Shown here: positions 47,057-57,121 of the stretch, one piece after another | Numbering within the stretch: position 1 is the stretch's first letter | Layout of the letters: the number at the start of each line of letters is the position of its first letter | Source of the DNA: Beta vulgaris subsp. vulgaris | Lineage: Eukaryota > Streptophyta > Magnoliopsida > Caryophyllales > Amaranthaceae | DNA length: 64,000 nucleotides | Direction: 5' to 3' | Assembly (NCBI RefSeq): GCF_026745355.1 | Contig: NC_079205.1 | Span: forward strand, 44,907,558-44,971,557 | Position numbers and translations under genes: made by a program | The notes under the pieces: model-generated | What the model saw: the letters and a program-made list of their open reading frames with translations, nothing else | Databases searched by the model: none | What the model was told of the DNA's origin: nothing

Positions 47057-47068
47057 GCTTATATATAG
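47057..47068 (-). promoter_or_regulatory. TATA box of peptide gene 2
   Basis: The minus strand reads CTATATATAAGC about 100 bp upstream of the ATG, matching the spacing in peptide gene 1. Confidence 0.5.
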
Positions 47069-47196
47069 ATATAAATATACCTAGTTAAGAAGACTTTGAA
47101 CAGTATTATGAGGATGGTCAGTAGTTGGTGGATAACGCTAATGTGAAAATTAAACTTTACGCGGTGCAAAAGTAAATAAAAAATGTAGCTGGTGCC

Positions 47197-47210
47197 GGTC
47201 AAGCCTTGAC
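47197..47210 (-). promoter_or_regulatory. W-box-like sites upstream of peptide gene 2
   Basis: The plus strand has ggtcaa (47197-47202, TTGACC on the minus strand) and ttgac (47206-47210). The context gccggtcaagcc resembles gctggtcaagcg upstream of peptide gene 1. Confidence 0.35.
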
Positions 47211-47234
47211 GAGTATATTGCCATTATATTAACA

Positions 47235-47547
47235 ACTCATTTGGTAAGAGGTTATAAATGGTGGGAATGGTAATGCATTATAGTGTAATTTGTACTAAAA
47301 ATCCAATATCATTACCTATGTTAATGCTATTCCATCCTATGATTTTCATTTTCTTTCTAAAATCTCATTATTAATCGTTACCACTTGAGAATGTGGTATT
47401 GGATGGTAATGAAAATTTATAAAGGAAAACCCCATGTTTTGTGATAAAATTTCATTCCTAAGGTCATTGAAATAAGAACTTTTTTATAAATTTAAACTAA
47501 ATTTTATTACCGTTATCACTATTTATAACCACTAACCAAACAGACGG
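47235..47547. mobile_element. Probable MITE with TTTGGT ends
   Basis: About 35 bp at each end are inverted repeats: TTTGGTAAGAGGTTATAAAT on the left and, reversed, TTTGGTTAGTGGTTATAAAT on the right. It may be Harbinger-type; the target duplication is not certain. Confidence 0.5.
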
Positions 47548-47623
47548 TAGGAGTCGTCTTGTGAACAAAAAAAAAGAACTACAACCATGAACTGGTTGAC
47601 TATTTGACCGTTCACGAAAGAAT

Positions 47624-47740
47624 CACATATGCATCAAGTGTATATTGGGCTCCACATATGCATCAAGTGTATATTGGGCTCCACATATGCATCAAGTGTA
47701 TATTGGGCTCCACATATGCATCAAGTGTATATTAGGGGAG
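47624..47740. repeat. 29-bp tandem repeat, four units
   Basis: The unit begins cacatatgcatcaagtgtat and ends with attgggctc. The first three units are identical; the last diverges at its end. Confidence 0.95.
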
Positions 47741-47780
47741 CCAGTTATTGATCTCGTGGATAAATGGAAACAAAAAACTA

Positions 47781-48113
47781 CTCCCTCCGTTCCAAAATAT
47801 AGTTCCCATTTCCATTTTGGATGTCCCAAAATATAGTTCCCATTTCCATATTTAGTTCCACATTTTTCCGTAATTTATCTAGAAAAATCGTGTCCCATCA
47901 TTTATTTGCTTCTTGAATTTTGTTTTTTCCTTAGTTTATTCAACCAAAATATTACAATTAATGCTCTTTCACCAATTATCTCCATTCTCTCTCCTAAAAT
48001 CATCTTTTCCCATACAACTTTTATTCAAATAAACAAAAAATCTTTACTATCCCAACTTGCATAAATTACCGTGAAAAAAGGGAAATGGGAACTATATTTT
48101 GGGACGGAGGGAG
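47781..48113. mobile_element. Stowaway (Tc1/mariner) MITE (333 bp)
   Basis: It begins CTCCCTCCGTTCCAAAATAT and ends ATATTTTGGGACGGAGGGAG, flanked by TA on both sides (47779-47780 and 48114-48115): the hallmark of Stowaway MITEs. The left subterminal motif is duplicated (aaaatatagttcccatttcc twice at 47795-47850). Confidence 0.95.
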
Positions 48114-48115
48114 TA

Positions 48116-48499
48116 TATGGCATTAATATTGAAAAAAAGTACTTGCACTGTTCTAAATTAAATAGAACATATTGAAAGGTATGTGGATTGAGAAGTGGAG
48201 AGAGATAGAGATTAACAAAAAAGGACTCTGTAATGAAGAAATAAGTAAATGTCGAAAAAATCACTTAATTTGTAATAATAATTAAGTACTTCATTTATTT
48301 TAAAATAAAGAAATTATATATAGTCGTATATTATTTGAAGGATAATTCAATTATGTAACTGGGGAATAAACCCGATCGGAACAAGATGAGAAATGATATT
48401 TCATTCTCTCTGAACATGAACTAACTCGTGAAATAGATACTCTCCTAAATAACATGCCTCATTTAAGAACAAAAGTCATAATGAAGGTTTGCGCTATTT
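48116..48499. other. AT-rich DNA, nothing recognised
   Basis: No feature supported before the LINE fragment. Confidence 0.35.
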
Positions 48500-48623
48500 A
48501 CTTTGAGTTCTTATAAGAAAAAAATAACATTAGATAAGGTCACCAATATCTTATCTGAAGATCAGCTCATGCGAACGGAGACTTGTTCTGTCAGGCATAT
48601 ATATCAATTGTCAGTGTGGGAGA

Positions 48624-49291
48624 TCTTGGGTATTTGGCATCATATGGAGCTCATGGAGGTGTATGGGTCTAGAGATGAGGTTGCGTCGAGGGAAAACGTC
48701 ATGTGGGACATAAGGCTGGCTTTGAATGCACATATCTCTCAATATATAAATGGTTTTGATGTCATTAAAATTGGAGGTGATAGCTTGTTCCAAGAGCTTT
48801 CCAACGATAGGTCATATGCCCAATTCTGCTGAGAAACGAGAAACTAATGACTGTTTTACGAAGAACTAATAAAACTATTTCTTCTTGCGTCTTGCCCGGG
48901 CACTTTCAGTCGGGCGCGCAAGGTGTTTCGGAAAACTGAAATCCCGCCCGGTCGGGCGGAGTTCCACCGGGCAGCCCGGCGGTTCGGCGTTTAGTCCGAA
49001 AAACGCGTTTTTGACGCGGAAGTATAAATAGATGCCCTAATACGTCTTTTATTGTATTCTAATTTCATTATTCACATATAAGAGAGAGAGAAAGCAATAG
49101 GGAGAGTTCTTGGAGTGCTTTTGTAATCTTTCTTGAATGTTCATCGATTCCTAGTGCATATTCGTTGTTTTTCTCCCAGTTCTTGGGTTTCCACGTAAAA
49201 GTTCTTGTGTGTTCTTTCTTGCTTTGTTATTTTTTGTTCTAGTATTGTTTGCTATTATTACTTCATAGATTGATAGTCAATAGAACTTACA
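48624..49291 (+). repeat. 5' LTR of the Tork-like copia element (668 bp)
   Basis: It starts TCTTGGGTATTTGGCATCAT (the partner starts TGTTGGATATACGGCATCCT) and ends ...GAACTTACA. A GC-rich block with CGGGCGG motifs (about 48890-49020) precedes a TATA box (tataaata, 49023-49030). It differs from the 3' LTR by scattered substitutions and small indels. Confidence 0.85.
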
Positions 49292-49293
49292 AC

Positions 49294-49307
49294 TGGTATC
49301 AAGAGCT
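49294..49307 (+). other. Primer-binding site, tRNA-Met type with one inserted base
   Basis: tggtatcaagagc follows the LTR after two bases. It matches the initiator tRNA-Met site TGGTATCAGAGC apart from an extra A. Confidence 0.7.
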
Positions 49308-49344
49308 AGGTTGGTTTATTGTCTAGATCTAGAAGTAATTAACA

Positions 49345-49967
49345 ATGGAGGACGCAAAGGTCAGAATTGAGAAGTTTGATGGAGCTGAATTTGGATATTG
49401 GAAGATGCAAATTGAAGATCTTCTATATCAAAAGAATCTGTATCAACCCTTCTCTGCAAAGCCAGATAGTATTGATGAGGCTACATGGAAGGTACTCGAT
49501 AGGCAGCCACTAACATTGTCAGATATGTATGAGAAGCCCTCGGGAATGAATAAGCTAAGGTATATCTGATTCGCCGTTTCTTTTATTTAGAGATGAATAA
49601 TGGTAGTTCTACTGCTGAACATATTAATGAATTTAATTCAATAATAAGCCAGTTATCTTCGGTTAATACTGGCTTTGAGGATGAAGTAAAAGCCCTAATT
49701 TTGTTGTCCTTCTTACCTACTACATGGAAAACTGTTGTAACTACTGTTAGTAATTCCTATGGTAAAGAGAAATTAGTATATGATGTTGTCCGTGATCTGA
49801 TTTTGAGTGAGAGAATTCGAAGGAAGGAGAGTGGAGAATCATTTGGAGCATATAGTGCAGAGGGTAGAGGGAGAGGAAAACAAAAGGGAAAAGGGAAGAG
49901 TTTTCAGGGGAGATCAAAGTCAAGGGGTCGAAGTAAGTCAAAGGGTAGGACTGGTTTAAGTGAGTGA
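49345..49967 (+). pseudogene. Copia gag remnant
   Basis: It starts MEDAKVRIEKFDGAEFGYWK, a typical UBN2/DUF4219 gag start. A frame change and deletion lie around 49505-49600. It continues with STAEHINEFNSIISQLSSVN and ends in a basic GRGRGKQKGKGKSFQGRSKS tract just before where a CCHC zinc knuckle should be. Confidence 0.8.
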
Positions 49968-51225
49968 ATTTCAAGGTATCAATGAAAGGAACAAAGAGAA
50001 TACTAAGTCAAGAAAAAATCAAATTTGGATTTTCAAGACTAAGTAAAGATTTTTCAATATTTGGTACTAGAGCAGCATGGCTTTTTGTTTCTAGTTCTAT
50101 TGTAAAAGAACGAGTAAGAATGGTAAGGAACTATGGCAATTTAGAATGAGAATGATTGTTTGTTCCTTTGTAAGGAACAGACGAATTATCGCTGAACTAA
50201 TAAGTTAAAGGAACTAACTATTAAAATGAACGAGACTTAGGATGAAGCATTACAACGGTTCATTTATGTCAGTTGAGTAAGTTATACCTAGATTCAAGGT
50301 AACCGTTTTTATTTATGGAAAAATCTGATTTTAAGGAAAATCTTTTTAAGGAAAACATTTTATTTTTCTAAAGATAATAAAAATTCTTTTCAATTTTTAT
50401 GGAAATATTTTAAAGATAATATTTTTGGTAAAAGAATTTTATTTTGGTATTAATAATTAAAATGTTTTTAATTAAATAAGATTTTCAAATTAATGTTTAA
50501 AGTGGTTGCTAAAATTGAGGAGCAGTAACTTAATTCTCTCCCACGTTTAACAATGATCATGGGATGATTGAGGAACGTGTTCCTCCGAGTAAGGAACATC
50601 ATGGGATAGTGGTTCTACCACTAATACATGTTTTAATCCCACGTTCTAAGTTATTACCACTATAAATACTAATGTCTAATTAAGTTCCAATGAGAGTCTG
50701 ACCAAGTGATTTAGTGAGTTTAACTAAGTAAAGTGTGAATGCCTTCATTCTCTCATAAAAGCCATTTGTTCTTTGCCTTCTTACTCTAGTTCCACTAAGT
50801 TTATTTGATCAATTGTATTTTGGTTTTTGGGGGTAAGGGGACTTTGAGCGAACTTCTGTAAGAGAGAAGCATTGAGTAAAGCGAGTTTAAGTGAGAAAAC
50901 TTCAAGTGAAGTTGAGAGGAACAACTGTTACGGGAACAATTGTTCAGGAACTTGAGTTTAGGAACTCAAGGTGTGGCCCGTGAGTAGAATTAGGTTGTAA
51001 CAAAGTTGTTTGGCCTAATTAGTGAAAGAGTTGAGTTTAAAATCCCTAGTGGTCGAGGTTGTTTCTTCTTGTTGGGCCCAAAAAGTTTTTCCTCGTAAAA
51101 GTCATTTGTGTTCCTTTAGCTTGTTTCTTTGTTCAAGTTTAAAATTTCACAAAAAGTTACATTTATTTATACACATACAATCCCCCCCCTCACCCCGCTC
51201 TTGTATTGTTCCTAGTGAAATAATA
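49968..51225 (+). other. Non-coding, LTR-like block inside the copia element
   Basis: Gag stops at 49967 and copia coding resumes at about 51228 (YIPGLAKNLISVSQLDS, end of the protease region). The 1.26 kb between is non-coding, has a TATA-like tataaata at 50661 and a C-rich tract near 51181-51195 (cccccccctcaccccgct) like that near some copia primer sites. It may be a solo LTR of another copia family plus a deletion; ends are not resolved. Confidence 0.4.
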
Positions 51226-54097
51226 ACAGGTACATTCCAGGTTAGCAAAGAATCTGATTTCTGTGAGTCAATTGGACTCTTGTGGCTATAAAATTGTGTT
51301 ATGTTAGGGAAAGTGGCAAATTTAATTCCAAAGGTTCTATCATCTTAGCTAGAGGAACTAAGATGGAAACTATATACACTATTGCAGGGTGTACAGACAT
51401 GCTTGATGCAGCTACAGTAGATGAGACCAAGTTATAGCATACTAGACTTGGTCACATGAGTGAGAATAGGATGAAGATTTTAGTTTCGAGTGGTAAACTG
51501 TCAGGGTTGAAATAAGTTGATATGGAATTTTGTGAGAGCTGTGTTTATGGCAATTAGAAAAAGGTGACTTTCACAAAAGCCAAGAAAGAGTTGAATTCTG
51601 AGAAGCTAGAGTTGGTGAACACTGATTTGTGGGGTCCTTTCCCAGTCAGATCCCTTGGAGGCTCATGGTATTTTGTTACTTTCATTGGATGACTACAACA
51701 GGAAGGTATGGGTCTATTTCATGAAGAGGAAATCTGAGATTTATGAAACCTTCAAGAAGTGGAAAGCTGAGGTCGAAAATCAAACTGGAAAGAAGATTAA
51801 GTGCATTAAGTCTGATAATGGAGGTGATTATGAGTTGGCAGAGTATACAAAACTCTGTGAGGAGAACAACATAATTATGAAGAGCACAGTTCTAGGGAAA
51901 CCTCGACAGATTGGAGTTGCAGAGCGAATAGACACTTACTGAGAGGGCTTAAAGTATGAGGTTGCATGCAGGGCTACCTAAGACGTTCTAGGCAGATTCA
52001 GTTAGTACAACAACTTATTTGATCAACAGAGGACCATCAGTTCCATTGGAGTTCAAGTTGCCAGAGGAGATTTGGAGTTGAAAGGAGGTAAATCTTTCTT
52101 TTCTAGAATTATTTGGTTGTGTTGCATATGTTCAGTTTGAGAAACGTGACAAGTTAGACCCAAAAGCTGTTAAATGTTATTTTATTGGGTATGGCTCAAA
52201 GAAGTATGGGTAACGATATTGGGAACCAAACGGTAGAAAGATTTTGAGACATTGTGATGTTACTTTTGATGAGACTAAGTTGTATAAGGATGTAGATGGT
52301 GATAAATCTGAGATTACTGAGATAGTGGGATCGGAGTTCAGGAGAAGGAGTTTGTGGAGATTGGAGGCACTGATAAAAGGGATGTCATTGTTTCACAACT
52401 GGTTGAACAACATAGAGATGAAGTTCACACTCCTGCAGTGTCTGATTCTGATGAGTCAGATTTGTCACAGCCTGGTAATTCAGAGGGTGCTATTGTCATA
52501 CAACCAAGAAGCTCCAGTTCTAGTACAGGGAGAATAGTCTCTCAAGTTGACTTGATAAAATCCGCAAGGGTGTCCAAAACAGCTGTTCGATATTCACCTT
52601 CTATGTATTATTTGCTACTAACTGATGCAGGTGAACCAGAATCATACAGGGAAGCAACAAACTCGACTGACTCATCTAAGTGGGAGCTAGCCATGAAAGA
52701 TGAGATGCAGTCCCTGGAAAAGAATGAGGCATGGGAGTTGTCTGCATTACCTGCAGGTATGAGAGCACTTAGCAACAAGTGGATCTTTAGAGTGAAGAAA
52801 GAGCCTAATGAAAGTGTCAGGTATAAGGCGAGATTGGTAGTAAACAGTTTCCTACAAAAGGAGGGTATATATTATAATGAAATTTTTGCTCCCTTTATGA
52901 AGTTGACTACTATTCGTATTTTGTTGGCTATTGTTACTGCTGAAAATTTGTTCTTAAAACAAATGGATGTTAAGACTACGTTTCTACATGGTGATTTGGA
53001 TGAGGAGAGCATATGAAGCAACCAAATGGCTTTAGAGTTCAGGGTAAGGAAAACTTGGTGTGTAAGGTCAAGAGGAGCTTATATGGATTGAAGTAGGCTC
53101 CTAGACAGTGGTACATAAAGTTTGACACTTTCATGTTTACCAGTGGGTTCAAGAGAGTTGATAGTGATCATTGTTGTTATTTTCAGAGGTATGTAAACGA
53201 TTATGTTTACTTACTTCTGTATGTTGATGATATGCTGATTGTTGGTACAAGTATGGAGGTGATAAATGGTGTGAAGGGAAAGCTGTCACAGGTATTTAAG
53301 ATGAAGGATTTTGGTGAATCTACACAAATCTTGGGCATGAATATTTTCAGGGACAAGTCTACTAGCATGTTGGAGTAAATTCACCGCTTACTAGTGATCT
53401 CAAATTGGCAAGAGAGTAGAAAAGGAGCGGATGGCCACTGTTCCCTATGCTTCAGTTGTTTGTAGCTTTATGTATGCCATGGTTGCACACGGCCAGACAT
53501 TGCTTTTGCAGTGGGAGTTGTGAGTAGGTTTGTTTCTCATCCAGGTGAGAAATATTGGGATACTGTAAAGTGGTTACTAAGGTATTTGAAGGGGACTTCA
53601 AGTATGGGGCTTTGTTTCTGGCAGAAGGGACTAAAGCTTGAAGGTTATGTTGATGCTGATCTCAGTGGAGATATTGATACAAGCAAAAGTACATCTGGAT
53701 ATGTCTCTACTGTAGGGGGTACTGTAGTGAGTTGGATATCCAAGTTACAAAAGTGTATCTCTTTGTCTACTACAAAGTCTGAGTATGTGGCTATGTTAGA
53801 GGCAGGTAAGGAGATGGTATGGCTTATCGGTTTTCTTGAGGAGATGGGTATCAAACAGGAGAAGGTGATACTTTATAGTAATAGTCAAAGTGTAGTGCAT
53901 TTGGCTAAGAATCTCATGTATCATTGTAGTACTAAGCATATTCGTCGGCACTTTCACTACATCAAGAGTTTAGTGGAGGAGAATGAGTTGAGTCTGGAGA
54001 AATTGTTGGGTGCTAAGAATCTAGCAGATATGCTCACTAAGAGTGTGAGTTGTGATAAACTAAGGATGTGCAGAACCTTAGTTGGCCTTCGTTGATT
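51226..54097 (+). pseudogene. Copia pol remnant (integrase, reverse transcriptase, RNase H)
   Basis: The pre-integrase region (LGHMSENRMKILVSSGKLSG, FCESCVYGN) and integrase (LVNTDLWGPFPVRSLGGSW, KSDNGGDYELAEY) lie at 51440-51960 with stops. Reverse transcriptase begins at 52670 (KNEAWELSALPAGMRALSNK, KQMDVKTTFLHGDLDEE), has stops at 53014 and 53094, and keeps the catalytic LLLYVDDMLIVG at about 53213. RNase H is open at 53511-54095 (KSTSGYVSTVGGTVVSWIS, STTKSEYVAM, STKHIRRHFHYIKSL). A deletion of some tens of codons lies near 53380-53500. The protein cannot be made whole. Confidence 0.88.
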
Positions 54098-54185
54098 GTT
54101 AGTGAAGGTGGTGGATTAGGAGTTGAGATGAATGAGAAGATGATGAAGGTATGAAGTTTTCTTCACTTACACCTATCTCCAAGTT

Positions 54186-54874
54186 TGTTGGATATACGGC
54201 ATCCTATGGAGCTCATGGAGGTGTATGGGTGTGGAGATGAGGTTGTGTAGAGGGAAAAAGTCATCTGGGACATAAGACTGACTTTGAATGCACATATCTC
54301 TCAATATATAAATGTGTTTTTGATGTGATTCAAAATGGAGGTGATAGCTTGTTCCAAGAGATTTCCAACGATAGGGCATATGCCCAATTCCGCCAAGAAA
54401 TGAGAAAGTTATGACTGTTTTACGAAGAATTGACAAAATTGTTTCGTCTTGCGTCTCTCCCGGGCAGGTCGGGCGGATCTCGCCTGGGCACTTTCAGTCG
54501 GGCGCGCAAGCTATTTCGGAAAAGTGAAATCCTGCCCGGTTGGGCGGATTCCGCCCGAGCGGTTCGGCGATTAGTCCGAAAAACGCGTTTTGGACGCGGG
54601 AGCATAAATAGATGCCCTAATACGTCTTTTATTGTATTCTAAATTCATTATTCACATATTAGAGAGAGAGAGAGAGAAAGCAATAAAGAGAGTTCTTGGA
54701 GTGCTTTTGTAATCTTTCTTGAACGTTCATCGATTCCTAATGCATATTCGTGGTTTTTCTTCCAGTTCTTGGGTTTCCACGTAAAAGTTCTTGTGTGTTC
54801 TTTCTTGCTTTGTTATTTGTTGTTCTAGTACTGTTTGCTATTATTTCATAGATTCATAGTTAATTGAACTTTCA
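54186..54874 (+). repeat. 3' LTR of the Tork-like copia element (689 bp)
   Basis: It starts TGTTGGATATACGGCATCCT and ends ...GAACTTTCA. It aligns with 48624-49291 throughout, including the CGGGCGG block and the CGTTCATCGATTCCTA region. Confidence 0.9.
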
Positions 54875-55134
54875 GGAGATTATGAAAAAGTCTACTAGGA
54901 TAAGTTGGTGTGGAGTAGGGTGTTGATTCCTAAACATACTTTCTTTGTTTGGTGGTGATGAATCACAGGCTACGGACAACTTTAAGGTTGTATTTAATGG
55001 ATATCAACTATTTGTGGCTACGAGGAGGAGACTTAAGAGCATCTGCTATTTGAATATTGTTTCAGTCCCAACATTTTACATCAACTCAAAAGATAGTTAG
55101 GTATTGGTTCAAGATATGACATTACTCGAGAGCT

Positions 55135-56681
55135 CACTAGTAGACTAAATGCTAATTATTGTGGTGATATTGCTGCGGTTTTACCCATACGCAGCAATAT
55201 ATCACATAAAAAGAAAAGGAAAAATATAAAATAACCATATTGCTGCGGTTTCCACCGAAAAGCGCAGCAATATGGTTTCAACGGAAATTTTTTGAAACTT
55301 GTTGACCATTTGACCGGAAATATTGATGCGATTTCTGACAAAAACCGCAGCAATATAATAAAATAATATATAAAAGAATTATTTAGACCTATTGTTGCGG
55401 TTCTCACTAAAAATTGCTGCAATAGGCTTTTAAATAAATATTAATAATAGAGGTCATTTGGGGTTTCAATCCTCTTCCTTTGCACGCCTCACTCTCCTCT
55501 CCCTCATCTCACTCTCTCTCCTTTCTTCCTCTGCACGCCTCACTCTCCTCTCCTCCTTTCCTCCTCTCCTCCCCTCATCTTCTCTAATCCCATCCTCTCA
55601 ACCACGCCGGCGTCACTCTCTTAACCACATCGGCGTCACCCTCTCACTCTCTCCTCTCAAACTGCGGTGATATCGCTTCATCTCACCCTCTCAACCACGA
55701 CGACATCACGCAACCACACACGCCTTATCTCACCCTCTCAACCACGACAATGTCACGCAACCACGCACACCTCATCTCACCCTCTCAACCACGCCGGCGT
55801 AACGCAACCACGCATCGCTTCTTCATCCTATGTCGTTCTTCATCGTCGGCCCACCGGCCTCGACCGCAAGTCGCCACTCCTATCTCACTTTGCTCTCATC
55901 ATCTTGTCAGTCTTCATCGTCATCAGTTATTCATCGTCGGTCGCTCTTCATCGTCGTCCATTCTTTATCGTCTCACCGGTCTTCATAGTCGTCCGGTCGT
56001 CATCGTCGGCCGATCTTCATTTTGTTTGGATTCGTTTTTGAATGTTATTATTTTTTCATAAATTATTGTAAATTATTAACTTCTAATGTTTCCACTGTAT
56101 ACTACTATTCTACAACTCTTTATTGTCAAAGTCAGACGAATCAGAATTCCGGTTCTTGTACTTGGTTGATATTTTAGGAATTTGAATATTGTTGAAATAC
56201 ATTATGGTTTGGTTACCTTTCTTTTTTTGAAATAATACATACTTCAACATATGGCAGATGAAAGGGCAAACTATCGTGGCCTCATTTCTCTTTTGAAATA
56301 ATACATACTTCGTCTTCTTAGCCTAACTGCCAACTGATAATAAGGCAGATGAAAGGGTTGGTTTAGTTACCTTTAATTTTTATTGCATTTTAAGTACTTT
56401 TAATATCGAAGATTTTAATTTTAAATTTTTTTTAAAAAGTGCACCTATTGCTTCTGGTTTGGCCGAAAACCGCAGCAATAGGTGCACTTTTTTAATATTA
56501 AAAAAATACATATTGCTGCGGTTTTGGCTAGAAATCGCAGCAATATATTCAGATACTGATGTGGTTTAAAACCGCAGCATTATATTGATTACCTATTGCT
56601 ACCCCTTTAATTGCTGGGCGGCCAAAACCGCCGCAATATGCCACTTAATGACCACAACAATAAGCATTTATTCTACTAGTG
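55135..56681. mobile_element. Non-autonomous CACTA element, TTGCTGCGGTTT family (1547 bp)
   Basis: The ends read CACTAGTAGACTAAATGCTA and, reversed, CACTAGTAGAATAAATGCTT. The 3-bp duplication gct is perfect (55132-55134 and 56682-56684). Subterminal regions have paired ATTGCTGCGGTTTT / AAAACCGCAGCAAT palindromes. A CT-rich leader-like block with CTCACTCTC repeats lies at 55465-55670. The following open frames (55667-56061) look repeat-driven (AACCACG(A/C)C units) rather than coding. Confidence 0.95.
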
Positions 56682-57121
56682 GCTAATACATTATTTGCTC
56701 AGGTGCAGAAAAACAAAGCTTCAGAAGCAAACTATGGCTGATATTGTGGGGTTTATGATTTATCAAGTCTGGTGGGATAGAAACCATTTGTATTGGAATC
56801 AAAGTGTCATTTTTGTAAATAGCTTACTGAATATGATACAAAATAGTGTTATAGAAAGAGTTTATAGCATTATGCAAAAGAAATGCCTAAGAAGATTAAA
56901 GAGTGGTTAAGGCATATCTCTTTACATATATGTAATTAGTTTCTTTGCTTGCCTTGGTTTTGAGAGAGTCCAATCATAAACCGCAAAAATATAATCATGA
57001 GGATCCTTGAATAAATTCTTTTTTTATATATGTTAAAGTTACTAATCTTTTCTTTCATGTTGTAGATCTTTAATATAAAAATTGTGTCTTTGTATATTCT
57101 AATCCCTTTTCTCTTCATTAT

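Larger units (their letters stand above)
48624..54874 (+). mobile_element. Copia element, Tork-like, complete ends, defective interior
   Basis: LTRs lie at 48624-49291 and 54186-54874, with a primer-binding site at 49294 and a perfect 5-bp duplication ggaga (48619-48623 and 54875-54879). Gag, integrase, reverse transcriptase and RNase H follow in copia order. The interior has stops, frameshifts and a foreign-looking block replacing the zinc knuckle and most of the protease. Confidence 0.92.
48500..56935 (+). pseudogene. LINE 3' end split by a copia and a CACTA element
   Basis: Three pieces join into one plus-strand zf-RVT/C-terminal region. They are 48500-48623 (TLDKVTNILSEDQL, SVRHIYQLSV), 54880-55134 (WSRVLIPKHTFFVWW) and 56685-56935 (MADIVGFMIYQVWWDRNHLY). 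The breaks coincide exactly with the target duplications of the copia element (ggaga) and the CACTA element (gct). Stops are present. The LINE is 5' truncated, and no clear poly(A) is seen at about 56935. Confidence 0.8.

Noticed and set aside
47645..47836. 63-codon frame
   Set aside because: Produced by the 29-bp tandem repeat and the start of the Stowaway MITE.
48500..48623. End of a copia RNase H plus polypurine tract (gtgggaga) just before the LTR at 48624, suggesting tandem copia elements
   Set aside because: The sequence continues in frame into the LINE zinc-binding domain on the other side of the copia element, and ggaga is the target duplication.
55441..56061. Serine/histidine-rich open frames in the CACTA element
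   Set aside because: Driven by CTCTC and AACCACG(A/C)C repeats; there are several overlapping frames and no domain.
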